From Candidatus Effluviviaceae Genus I sp. (GTDB lineage Bacteria > Joyebacterota > Joyebacteria > Joyebacterales > Joyebacteraceae), in assembly GCA_016867725.1 (NCBI GenBank), contig VGIX01000018.1, forward strand, positions 1 through 34,030: DNA of 34,030 nucleotides. The letters run 5' to 3'. Below are positions 1 to 7,531 of the stretch, piece by piece. How positions within the stretch are numbered: position 1 is the first letter of the stretch; every line of letters begins with the position of its first letter. Both the position numbers and the translations under genes were made by a program. The notes beneath the pieces were generated by a model that saw only the letters and a list, made by a program, of their open reading frames with translations, was not told the origin of the DNA and ran no database searches.

Positions 1-15
1 CATACGCCGACATCA

Positions 16-92
16 GGGGCCATAGCTCAGTTGGGATGAGCGCTTGACTGGCAGTCAAGAGGTCGCGGGTTCGATCCCCGCTGGCTCCACCA
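16..92 (+). tRNA. tRNA-Ala (anticodon GGC)
   Basis: A full cloverleaf can be folded by eye. The acceptor stem is 16-22 with 82-88, the D stem 25-28 with 38-41, the anticodon stem 43-47 with 55-59, and the T stem 65-69 with 77-81 around a TTCGATC loop. The 7-base anticodon loop (48-54) has GGC at 50-52, which reads Ala GCC codons. The third acceptor pair is G18:T84 (G3:U70), the main alanine identity element, which agrees with the anticodon. CCA is encoded at 90-92. There is no neighbouring tRNA in the window. Confidence 0.97.
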
Positions 93-112
93 GACTCCAG
101 CCGGAGCTGACA

Positions 113-144
113 CCGCCGGGCGACCAGGGGAGGTCGCCCGGCGG
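113..144 (+). terminator. Hairpin downstream of tRNA-Ala, possible terminator
   Basis: A perfect 13-bp inverted repeat (113-125 with 132-144) encloses a 6-base loop, 21 bases after the tRNA CCA end. No real T-run follows (CCGTTC), so it is either a weak intrinsic terminator or a processing or 3'-end structure for the tRNA transcript. The stem is seen directly; its role is inferred. Confidence 0.55.
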
Positions 145-188
145 CCGTTCACCGAGCGTTGGACGACAGCGTTGCGCCGGACGAGTCC

Positions 189-217
189 TTGACAGCGTCG
201 CGGGCATGTGCTATAGT
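189..217 (+). promoter_or_regulatory. Sigma-70-type promoter for the C25 peptidase gene
   Basis: TTGACA at 189-194 is followed after exactly 17 bases by TATAGT at 212-217, a near-consensus housekeeping promoter in a very GC-rich background. Transcription would start near 224 and give a roughly 200-base leader before the ATG at 430. I see nothing else recognisable in the remainder of the 93-429 gap. Confidence 0.75.
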
Positions 218-429
218 AGAGTGGTGAGTTCGCACGCGGCATGCGTGCGTGGGCTGCCAAAATAGAGCAGGAGCTGGCGCCGACCGATACTGCTAACGTG
301 TTGCGTACCTCTGGGCATCCACCTCGGGCTGCTGTTGGTGCGCGATGACGGCGGTGTCGGTCAACGGACCGGGGCGCGGGCTTCTGCTTTCGTGTATCTG
401 GCATGAGTTCACGAGAAGGCGAGGTCGCC

Positions 430-3400
430 ATGCGGGGACATCTCATCTCTCTCTTGCTGCTTGCCGTGGGTGCGCTGCCGATGGGCGCAGCGAATCCGGC
501 GACGCTCGAAGCTGATGTCGACTTCAGCGGGGCCGACGTGCGGTTCGAGTCGCTGCGCGCCTACGTTCGGCCGACGATCGACGGATGCACGACGATCGGC
601 GCCGAGGGCCAGCCGGCCCTTCCTGTCAGGGTCATGCACTTCGTGATCCCCGCCGATGCTACGGTGGAGAGCGTGGGGGCGGTGTTCGGGGAAGGCGAGC
701 TCGTCGGGACGCACAGGGTCGCGCCGATCCAGCCGGAGGCGCCCATCGGCGAGACGGTGGCGTGGGTGGACCCCGACGCCGAGGTGTATGGCGCGGAGGG
801 TCTGTTCCCTCCGGAGCGCGTCGTGTACCTGGGTGACGGCTACATGTGCGGACATCGCGTGGCGGCCATCGCCGTGTACCCGCTCCAGTACGAGCCGCGG
901 ACGGGCAAGCTCCGGCTCGCGCGAGACATGCGCGTGACGCTCTCGCTCAGGCCGTCGCCGTACGACGCGGCCACACGGCTGAGGTCGACGCCGAGCTCCT
1001 CGCGGCTGCACGGGCGCGCCATCGCGGCTCTCGTGGAGAACGCAGCCGACATCGAGCGATTCGCTCCGCGCAGCGTTCGGATCGACGACGACAGCGGCGC
1101 CCGCGGCTTCCAGCCGCGCTACGCTCCCTCGCTCGAGGGGAGCGCCGTCGAGTATGTCATCATCACGAACCAGACGCTCAAACCGTACTTCGATGTGCTG
1201 GCGGAGTGGCGGACGAAGATGGGACTTCCCTCCGCGGTTCGTACCGTGTCGTGGATCGATCAGAACTACCCGGGCGGCTGCGACACCGCGGAGCGTATCC
1301 GGATGTTCATCACGGACGCCTACGCGACGTGGGGGACGACCTACGTCCTTCTCGGAGGCGACACCGACATCGTCCCTCCGCGCTACTGCTTCACGACGTA
1401 CTACGGGTCGAGCTTCGTTCCCGGCGACATCTACTACTCATCGCTCGAGGGCAACTGGAACGCCAACCAGAACAGCAGCTTCGGCGAGGGCTATCGCGGG
1501 TACACCAATCAGGGCGATGACGTCGACTTCTACCCTGAGGTCTTCGTGGGGAGAGCACCGGTCAACTCGGCCCTCAAGGCGGCCAACTTCGTCGCCAAGA
1601 CCCTGGCGTACGAGAAGACGCCGGCGTCCGTGATGACCGACCGGAACCTCTATCTTGCGGAGGTTCTGTTCCCGTACGACTGGCAGGGGGGAGCATACAG
1701 CCTCGATGGCGCAGCGGACATCGTCGAGGCGGGAATGGACAGCGTGCCGGGCGGCGTCCGCGGCGCGCGCGTCTACGCCAACCACACCCAGTTCCCAGGG
1801 TCGTATCCCCTGGGCGCACAGGCCGCCATCGACTCGATCACGCGCGGCTACAACGTGGTTGTTCATGTCGGGCACGGCAACAAGGACGTCATGCGCATGA
1901 ACCTGAACAACTACGTGATGATGAACCACGTGGATGCCCTCGCAAACGGTCAGTCGCGCTCCGGCTTCTGGTGGCTGCTGAACTGCACGAGCGCGGCCAT
2001 CGACTTCGACTGCATCGCGGAGCGGGCCGTCAACAACCCCAACGGCGGAGCCTCGTCGCTGTTCGGACCCACGCGCTACGCGTTCCCCGCCACGTGCCGC
2101 GACTACTACTGGGACTGGCTCGGTGTCCTCTACAACACGTCTGTCAACGCCGCCGGGGCGACCTGCGCCCTGGCCAAGGCCCGGCACGCGAGCTTCGGCG
2201 AGTCCGGCTACGAGAACACCGACCGGTGGACGCAGCTCTCCATGGTCTATCTGGGTGACCCGGCGCTTCCGCTATGGACCGCGCGGCCGAAGCCGCTCTT
2301 CGTGTCCCATCCCGGGACCTTGCAGGTCGGGGCATCTGGAATGAGCTTCACGGTGACGGACCCGTCCGCCGTCGCAGGGGCCGTCGTGTGCGTGCGAAAG
2401 GGCACGGAGGTGTACGCGCGCGGCGAGACGGGGCCGACGGGCCAGCTCACGCTCTCGTTCACGCCGCGCACGACCGGCACGCTCACGGTCACGGTGACGG
2501 CGGCGAACCACCTGCCCTACGAGGCCACCGTGAGCGTCACGGCGGCCTCCGGTCCCCACGTGTACGCGGAGTCGTGGTCGGTGGACGATGACGCCCTCGG
2601 GCTGAGCATCGGGAACGGCAACGGCAAGGCCGAAGCGAGCGAGACGATCGAGCTGGATGTGACAGTCCGGAACACGGGCGTGTCGACGGCGACGGCCGTG
2701 ACGGGAACCCTGACGTCGCTCGACCCGTATGTCGTCATTCAGGACGGGTCGGCGAACTTCGGCACGATCGCGGCCGGAGCGCCCAGCACGGTCGGGGAGG
2801 CTTTTCGAGTGGCGATCCTCGGGACGTGCCCGAATGAGCATGACGTGGAGTTCTCGCTCCAGCTCAGCGAGGGGACGCGCCTCATCTGGAACCAGACGCT
2901 CGTCTGCCGCGTGTTCCGGCCGAACCCCATGCAGGTCTATCTCGACGTGGTCGAGCTTGAAGGCAACGGCAACGGCGTCATCGAGGTCGGCGAGACGATC
3001 GCTCTCTCGGTGGACGTCCTCAACGACGGCAACGGCGATGCGAAGTCGCTGACGGGCAAGCTCAGGTACCCGGGGAGCGAGGTCGCCGTCTCAGACAGCG
3101 TGGACTCGTGGGGCGACGTCCCCGCGGGGAGCATCGTGTCCGGTTCGGGTGGGTTCGTCTTCACGTTGCACTCGGCTCCGACCCGGCGCATGGTCCTCGC
3201 GCTCTCGGACACGTACGGGAAGACGTGGAGTTCCGGGCTCGACTTCGCGGCTCCCGCGGCGACGGACTCGCTCGGCGGAAAGGTGAAGGGTACGACGATC
3301 GAGCTCTCCTGGCGTCCCGTCGCGGCTCCCGACCTCAAGGGGTACGACGTGTATCGGGCCACGGCGCTCGCGGGGCCGTACGTGAAGGCCACCGCGGCGC

Positions 3401-5163
3401 TGACCGGAAGGACGTCCTACTTCGCGAACAAGGGCCTCGACGAGAACAGGTTGTACCACTTCTACGTCGTGGCCGTGGACTCGTCGGGTCACGTGGGCTC
3501 GGCATGCCCGGTGCTCTCGATCTCGACCAATCCGCCAAGTCAGATCGGCTGGCCGCTCGCCACGGGCGGGGGGATGTACTCGAGCCCGGCCGCGGTTGAT
3601 GTCGATGGCGACGGCGACCTCGAGATCATCATCGCGTCGGAGGAGATCTACGCGTGGCACCACACCGGCAGCGAACTCCTCGACGGCGACGGCGATCCGC
3701 GCACGGCCGGGATCCTCGCGGCCCAGGGGCAGGGTGGATACCGCGCCTCCGTGGCCGTGGGTGAGGTGGACGGCGATCCCGGGCTGGAGGTCGTATGCGC
3801 GGCCTGGACGAACGTCGGAACGCCTCAGTCGCCGGCGTATCAGGTGTTCGCGTGGAACGCGGAGAACGGCACCGTCCTGCCCGGGTGGCCTGTGACGACC
3901 ACACGCTTCTGCTGGGCGTCGCCGGCGCTCGCGGACCTCGATCGAGACGGCCGCGCGGAGATCCTCATCCCGTGCGCCGACGGCTTCCTCTACTGCTGGC
4001 GACACAACGGTACCGAGTACATCGACGGCGACAACAACCCGCTGACGATCGGTGTCTTCAAGTGGCTGGGGGCGACGTGGCCGTACGGCTCGCCCGCGGT
4101 GGCGGACATCGACGGCGATGGGGAGCTCGAGATCATCCAGCCAGGGGCGGACGGTAAGATCTACGCTCTGAACGCCAACGGTACCACGGTTCCCGGATGG
4201 CCGTTCAACTGCGAGGCGAAGTCCGTCTGCTCGCCCGCCGTCGGTGACGTGAACAACGACGGCCTGCTTGAGATCGCCGTGGCGTCGAACGCGGGCAAGC
4301 ACTGGCTTCTCAGAGCCAACGGGACGGTGATGCCTGGCTGGCCGAAGTCGCTGTACATCGACGGCGACTTCCCACCGTCTCCCGTGCTCGCGGATGTCAA
4401 CGGCGACGGGAACCTCGAGTACATCCAGGTCTCGTCCGACGGGCGGATCACCGTGAGGGACTACCTGGGCACCATGCTCCCGGGCTGGCCGCAGCTCATG
4501 GGCGCCAGCTGCGGCTCGAGCCCCGTGGTCGCGGACATCGACGGTGATCCCGGCATGGAGATCGTCATCGGCTGCGACAGCGGCCGGCTGTACGCCTACG
4601 ATGCGAACGGAGCGCTGCTCGCCGGGTGGCCCATCCAGACGGACGCTGAGATCTACGGGAGCCCGACCGTGGCGGATCTGGACGGCGACGGCGATGTCGA
4701 GGTCGTTATCGGCTCGATGGACGGCAACGTGTACGTGTGGGACTGCGCCGGGCAGTACGCCGGAGGGGACCGTGTGCAGTGGGGGAGCTTCCTGCACGAC
4801 GCGTGGAGAACGCAGAACTACTCCTTCAGCATCCCCGTCGGTGTGGACGACGGCGACGATACCTCGGAACTCCAGGCGGGGCCTGTGCTCGCGCAGAACT
4901 GCCCGAATCCCTTCAACCCCGTGACCACGATCGCGTTCCACGTCCCCGATTCCGATGGGCAGGCGCCCGTCCGCGTGACGATCCACGCGCTGGACGGCTC
5001 GGTCGTGCGGACCCTGGTTGACGAGCACCTGGATTCCGGCAGGCACGTCAGGGTCTGGGACGGCAAGGACGACCACGGGTTCCGCTCGGCCTCGGGCGTG
5101 TACTTCTGCCGGCTGACCGTCGGAGAGGTCGCGCGCGTGCGGAAGATGACGCTCATCAAGTAG
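430..5163 (+). CDS. Secreted multidomain C25 (gingipain-family) peptidase with FG-GAP repeats and C-terminal FlgD/T9SS-like domain
   Basis: This is a predicted exported cysteine endopeptidase of 1577 residues. The start at 430 is preferred over the in-frame ATG at 403. It is preceded by GAAGGCGAGG and begins directly with a signal peptide (basic MRGH, a leucine-rich core, likely cleavage near residue 20). A propeptide-like region runs to about 235. The C25 catalytic domain covers about 240-620, with His482 in VGHGN and Cys519 in LLNCTS as the expected catalytic pair. Two CARDB-like beta domains start near 728 and 845, each with a GNGNG...E..ETI.L motif. A fibronectin-III-like domain spans about 946-1033. 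Eight FG-GAP/VCBS calcium-type repeats (DxDGDGxxE) lie at about 1055-1430 and probably form a propeller. The C-terminus has NPFNP at 1493-1497 and a beta-sandwich of the FlgD/T9SS sorting type. The gene is monocistronic, with its own promoter and terminator. The substrate is unknown. Confidence 0.9.
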   Translation: MRGHLISLLLLAVGALPMGAANPATLEADVDFSGADVRFESLRAYVRPTIDGCTTIGAEGQPALPVRVMHFVIPADATVESVGAVFGEGELVGTHRVAPIQPEAPIGETVAWVDPDAEVYGAEGLFPPERVVYLGDGYMCGHRVAAIAVYPLQYEPRTGKLRLARDMRVTLSLRPSPYDAATRLRSTPSSSRLHGRAIAALVENAADIERFAPRSVRIDDDSGARGFQPRYAPSLEGSAVEYVIITNQTLKPYFDVLAEWRTKMGLPSAVRTVSWIDQNYPGGCDTAERIRMFITDAYATWGTTYVLLGGDTDIVPPRYCFTTYYGSSFVPGDIYYSSLEGNWNANQNSSFGEGYRGYTNQGDDVDFYPEVFVGRAPVNSALKAANFVAKTLAYEKTPASVMTDRNLYLAEVLFPYDWQGGAYSLDGAADIVEAGMDSVPGGVRGARVYANHTQFPGSYPLGAQAAIDSITRGYNVVVHVGHGNKDVMRMNLNNYVMMNHVDALANGQSRSGFWWLLNCTSAAIDFDCIAERAVNNPNGGASSLFGPTRYAFPATCRDYYWDWLGVLYNTSVNAAGATCALAKARHASFGESGYENTDRWTQLSMVYLGDPALPLWTARPKPLFVSHPGTLQVGASGMSFTVTDPSAVAGAVVCVRKGTEVYARGETGPTGQLTLSFTPRTTGTLTVTVTAANHLPYEATVSVTAASGPHVYAESWSVDDDALGLSIGNGNGKAEASETIELDVTVRNTGVSTATAVTGTLTSLDPYVVIQDGSANFGTIAAGAPSTVGEAFRVAILGTCPNEHDVEFSLQLSEGTRLIWNQTLVCRVFRPNPMQVYLDVVELEGNGNGVIEVGETIALSVDVLNDGNGDAKSLTGKLRYPGSEVAVSDSVDSWGDVPAGSIVSGSGGFVFTLHSAPTRRMVLALSDTYGKTWSSGLDFAAPAATDSLGGKVKGTTIELSWRPVAAPDLKGYDVYRATALAGPYVKATAALTGRTSYFANKGLDENRLYHFYVVAVDSSGHVGSACPVLSISTNPPSQIGWPLATGGGMYSSPAAVDVDGDGDLEIIIASEEIYAWHHTGSELLDGDGDPRTAGILAAQGQGGYRASVAVGEVDGDPGLEVVCAAWTNVGTPQSPAYQVFAWNAENGTVLPGWPVTTTRFCWASPALADLDRDGRAEILIPCADGFLYCWRHNGTEYIDGDNNPLTIGVFKWLGATWPYGSPAVADIDGDGELEIIQPGADGKIYALNANGTTVPGWPFNCEAKSVCSPAVGDVNNDGLLEIAVASNAGKHWLLRANGTVMPGWPKSLYIDGDFPPSPVLADVNGDGNLEYIQVSSDGRITVRDYLGTMLPGWPQLMGASCGSSPVVADIDGDPGMEIVIGCDSGRLYAYDANGALLAGWPIQTDAEIYGSPTVADLDGDGDVEVVIGSMDGNVYVWDCAGQYAGGDRVQWGSFLHDAWRTQNYSFSIPVGVDDGDDTSELQAGPVLAQNCPNPFNPVTTIAFHVPDSDGQAPVRVTIHALDGSVVRTLVDEHLDSGRHVRVWDGKDDHGFRSASGVYFCRLTVGEVARVRKMTLIK

Positions 5164-5192
5164 GTCCTCCCAGACATCAGAGGCGCCCCGCT

Positions 5193-5233
5193 CGAGGGGC
5201 CCCGGCTCAGGCCGGGGCCCCTCGGCCTTTTTT
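5193..5233 (+). terminator. Intrinsic terminator after the C25 peptidase gene
   Basis: A perfect 14-bp GC-rich stem (5193-5206 with 5211-5224) closes a TCAG tetraloop. A T-run follows at 5228-5233. It lies 30 bases past the stop codon and immediately before the mraZ promoter, so it insulates the dcw operon from the peptidase gene. Confidence 0.93.
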
Positions 5234-5237
5234 GCCC

Positions 5238-5266
5238 TTGACAGCCCGGGAGGTCGAGCCTAACAT
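5238..5266 (+). promoter_or_regulatory. Main promoter of the mra/dcw operon
   Basis: TTGACA (5238-5243) and TAACAT (5261-5266) are separated by 17 bases. The predicted transcription start, near 5273, falls at the edge of the MraZ repeats. The -35 element begins 4 bases after the upstream terminator T-run. Confidence 0.82.
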
Positions 5267-5274
5267 CCCCGCCG

Positions 5275-5299
5275 TGGGCAGAGGTGGGCAGAAGTGGGA
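5275..5299 (+). promoter_or_regulatory. MraZ operator (three TGGGN direct repeats)
   Basis: Three TGGG(C/A) units start at 5275, 5285 and 5295, each separated by a 5-base spacer, so the period is exactly 10 bp. This is the known MraZ-box pattern. It sits just downstream of the -10 element and before the mraZ start at 5316. MraZ bound here would be expected to repress its own operon. Confidence 0.88.
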
Positions 5300-5315
5300 A
5301 AGAGGCGAGGATCGC

Positions 5316-5798
5316 GTGGCGACCTTCCGCGGGCAGTCCCTGCGCACCATGGACGACAAAGGGCGTCTCGCCCTGCCCTCCAAGTACGGCAAGGCGGCGG
5401 GGCAGGCGTACGTGGTGACGCGGGGACTCGACGACTGCCTCTTCGTGTTTCTGAAGAGCGAGTGGAAGCGCCTCGAGGAGAAGCTCGTGTCGCTCAGCCT
5501 CGAGTCCAGGCACGCGCGCTTCTACGTTCGGCAGATGTCCTCGAACGCCGAGGACACGAGCGTGGACGCCCACGGGCGCATCATGATCCCGCCGGCGCTG
5601 CGCAAGCTCGCGCACCTCGACGGGGAGGTGCTCGTCATCGGCGCGCTCACGCGGATCGAGCTCTGGAACCCCGAGACGTATCGGACATACGAGAAGGAGT
5701 TCGGGCTCTCCTTCGAGGAGGTCGCCGAGACGCTTCTCGAAGAGCCCGGCGCACAGCCGCGCGGCGCCGACGAGCGGCCCAAGGGACGGCGCACGTGA
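5316..5798 (+). CDS. mraZ: Transcriptional regulator MraZ
   Basis: MraZ is the AbrB/SpoVT-fold DNA-binding regulator that autorepresses the mra/dcw operon as a ring-shaped oligomer. The GTG at 5316 is chosen because AGGCGAGG lies 5 bases upstream and the protein then opens with VATFRGQ, as in the family. An open frame further upstream would run through the operator. It is 160 residues long, near the usual size of about 145-150, with an Arg/Gly/Pro-rich tail. The two swapped-hairpin repeats each show the DxxxR signature: D13-D-K-G-R17 followed by LALP, and D84-A-H-G-R88 followed by IMIP. The stop overlaps the next gene's GTG by 3 bases within GTGA. Confidence 0.95.
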   Translation: MATFRGQSLRTMDDKGRLALPSKYGKAAGQAYVVTRGLDDCLFVFLKSEWKRLEEKLVSLSLESRHARFYVRQMSSNAEDTSVDAHGRIMIPPALRKLAHLDGEVLVIGALTRIELWNPETYRTYEKEFGLSFEEVAETLLEEPGAQPRGADERPKGRRT

Positions 5799-6187
5799 CG
5801 ATCGAGCGCACGCTGACCGATGATGCCGTCGTCCTCTCCGTCGCGGGGAGCGTGGCGGGCCGCGATCTGAGCGACTTGCGTCACGAGCTCGTCGGGCACC
5901 TGACCGCGCGCCGAACGAGGATCGTCCTCGACTTCGGCGGCGTCGACCACGTGAGCTATCGCGACGCGACGATGCTGGCCCGGCAGTTCGAGCTTGTCCG
6001 GTCCTACGCCGGCGACATGCGGCTTCGGGGTCTCAAGCCGTACGTTCGCGACATCCTGCTGTTCGCCGGCCTGGCCGATGTACTCGAGGCGCATGGGCCT
6101 GACGCGGGGGGAGCCAGGAGGCCTCAGGGCCTTGCGGAGTCGCGCGCGCTCAGGCAGGCGCGGCCCGCCCCTTCGCGGCAGTCCTGA
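5795..6187 (+). CDS. STAS-domain protein (degenerate anti-anti-sigma fold) within the mra operon
   Basis: This 130-residue protein has residues 1 to about 97 fitting a STAS domain of the SpoIIAA/RsbV type: a VVLSVAGSVAG strand, a helix, the strand IVLDFGGVDHV, and a helix ending in LRGLKPYVRDIL. The position of the usual DSSG phosphorylation loop reads S54-Y55-R56-D57, so the phosphorylatable serine is replaced by arginine. It probably does not work as a classical phospho-switched antagonist. The tail (about 98-130) is rich in Arg, Ala and Gly. The GTG start overlaps the mraZ stop (GTGA), with AAGGGA upstream, so translation is coupled to mraZ. A STAS gene is not a standard dcw member. The fold is well supported, but function and partner are unknown. 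Confidence 0.8.
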   Translation: MTIERTLTDDAVVLSVAGSVAGRDLSDLRHELVGHLTARRTRIVLDFGGVDHVSYRDATMLARQFELVRSYAGDMRLRGLKPYVRDILLFAGLADVLEAHGPDAGGARRPQGLAESRALRQARPAPSRQS

Positions 6188-6227
6188 TCGATAGAACCGC
6201 GTACCGCACTTGCAGAACAGAGCACCG

Positions 6228-7166
6228 ATGCAGGGTCAGCACCTGTCGGTCATGACGGCGGAGGTGGTGTCGCTGGTCGTGACTCGCAGCGACGGCACCT
6301 ACGTGGACTGCACGGTCGGCGGCGGTGGGCACGCCCGGGCCATCCTGAACAACGCGCCCACGGGCAGGCTCCTCGGCATCGACCTGGACCCGTCGGCCCT
6401 CGAGGCGGCCGGACGCGCGCTGTCCCCCTTCGGCGGCAGGGTGGAGTTGACCGTGGGCAACTTCTCGGATCTCGCGACCATCGCCGCCGGCCACGGCTGC
6501 GGAGCCGCCGACGGGGTCCTGTTCGACCTGGGCTTCTCCTCGCTTCAGCTGGACGACTCCCGCCGCGGCCTCTCGTTCTCGTCCGACGGGCCGCTCGACA
6601 TGCGGCTCGACCCGGCGCTTCCCGAGACGGCGCTCGACGTGATCGGCTGCGCCACCGAGCGCACCCTCGCACAGATCATCAGCGACTTCGGCGAGGAGAA
6701 GCGAGCGCATCCGATCGCGCGTGCCATCCTCGAGGCCCGCGACGCGGGCGGACTCCGCACGACCACGGACCTTGCGAACGCCGTGGCTGCGACGAGGCCC
6801 CAGAAGCGTGTGAAGACGCTCGCGCGCGTCTTCCAGGCGCTCAGGATCGCCGTCAACGCGGAACTCGACAACCTCGCCTCGGGTCTCGCCCAGGCCCTGG
6901 AGATCCTGAAGCCCGGCGGGCGCGTGGCGGTGATCTCGTACCACTCCCTCGAGGACAGGATCGTCAAGCGGCACTTCGCGGCGTGCGAGCGCCCCTGCGT
7001 GTGCCCGCGCGACCTCCCGACGTGCGTGTGCGGGCGCACGCCGACCCTGCGAGTCCTCACGAAGCGCGTCGTGACGCCCCGGGACGCGGAGATCGCAGCG
7101 AACCCGCGCGCTCGCTCCGCGAAGCTGCGCGCCGCGGAGAAGCTGGGGCGGGGAGAGATGCCATGA
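6228..7166 (+). CDS. rsmH: 16S rRNA (cytosine(1402)-N(4))-methyltransferase RsmH
   Basis: RsmH (MraW) N4-methylates C1402 of 16S rRNA in the decoding centre using S-adenosylmethionine. The ATG at 6228 gives 312 residues, matching the family, and starts with the typical HLSVMTAEVV. An in-frame TTG at 6210 would add six residues without a better ribosome site. The SAM-binding motif VDCTVGGGGHA begins near residue 26. LFDLGFSSLQLD and the C-terminal ISYHSLEDRIVKRHF are hallmark RsmH segments. A Cys-rich stretch (CERPCVCPRDLPTCVCG) follows, as in many homologues. The stop TGA overlaps the ftsL ATG. Confidence 0.96.
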   Translation: MQGQHLSVMTAEVVSLVVTRSDGTYVDCTVGGGGHARAILNNAPTGRLLGIDLDPSALEAAGRALSPFGGRVELTVGNFSDLATIAAGHGCGAADGVLFDLGFSSLQLDDSRRGLSFSSDGPLDMRLDPALPETALDVIGCATERTLAQIISDFGEEKRAHPIARAILEARDAGGLRTTTDLANAVAATRPQKRVKTLARVFQALRIAVNAELDNLASGLAQALEILKPGGRVAVISYHSLEDRIVKRHFAACERPCVCPRDLPTCVCGRTPTLRVLTKRVVTPRDAEIAANPRARSAKLRAAEKLGRGEMP

Positions 7167-7531
7167 GACGGGGCGCGCGCATCGCGGTGAGGCTGAGCTC
7201 GGTCCACGCCCGGGGCGTCGTGCTCTGGGTCGCCGCGCTCGCGACGGGGATGATCTGCGTCTGGGAACACATCTACGCGTCGCGGCTGGCCTCGTCCATC
7301 GAGGGTCTCGAGGACAGGAAGGAACGTCTCGAGGCCGAGATCGGGTTCCTCAGGATGGAGTGCGCGGGGCTCGCGGGACGCGAGCGCATCGAGCTCCACG
7401 CCACGCAGCACCTGGGTCTGCGCTACCCGGCCGGGGACGAGGTCGTCCGGTTGGGCGCCGAGCACGCCCGGACGGTCCCGGAGCAGACGATCTACGCGAG
7501 GAGGGGCGTCCGTGGTGCCGACAACGGGTAG
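7163..7531 (+). CDS. ftsL: FtsL-like bitopic cell division protein
   Basis: This small 122-residue protein lies between rsmH and ftsI, the usual ftsL position. It has a short basic cytoplasmic N-terminus, one membrane span at about 17-36, and then a charged coiled-coil heptad region (about 42-70, LEDRKERLEAEI). A C-terminal tail with HLGLRYP resembles FtsL/DivIC proteins. FtsL pairs with FtsB and FtsQ and activates FtsW/FtsI at the septum. The ATG overlaps the rsmH stop (ATGA) and follows GGGGAGAG. Sequence conservation in this family is weak, so the call rests on topology, coiled coil and position. Confidence 0.85.
   Translation: MRRGARIAVRLSSVHARGVVLWVAALATGMICVWEHIYASRLASSIEGLEDRKERLEAEIGFLRMECAGLAGRERIELHATQHLGLRYPAGDEVVRLGAEHARTVPEQTIYARRGVRGADNG

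Noticed and set aside
44-265. A short plus-strand open frame beginning inside the tRNA
   Set aside because: It overlaps a perfect tRNA cloverleaf and the hairpin after it, and has no ribosome site.
403-429. ATG at 403 as the start of the C25 peptidase
   Set aside because: It would put nine charged residues (MSSREGEVA) before the signal peptide, while ATG 430 has a good ribosome site and a normal signal peptide.
3595-4740. Periodic repeats in the peptidase gene considered as a DNA repeat or CRISPR-like array
   Set aside because: The periodicity is at the protein level (FG-GAP calcium-type repeats). Spacing and sequence vary, and the frame is open throughout.
3091-5076. A minus-strand open frame of about 660 codons opposite the FG-GAP part of the peptidase
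   Set aside because: The repeated DxDGDG codons produce a repetitive antisense frame, with no independent start signal.
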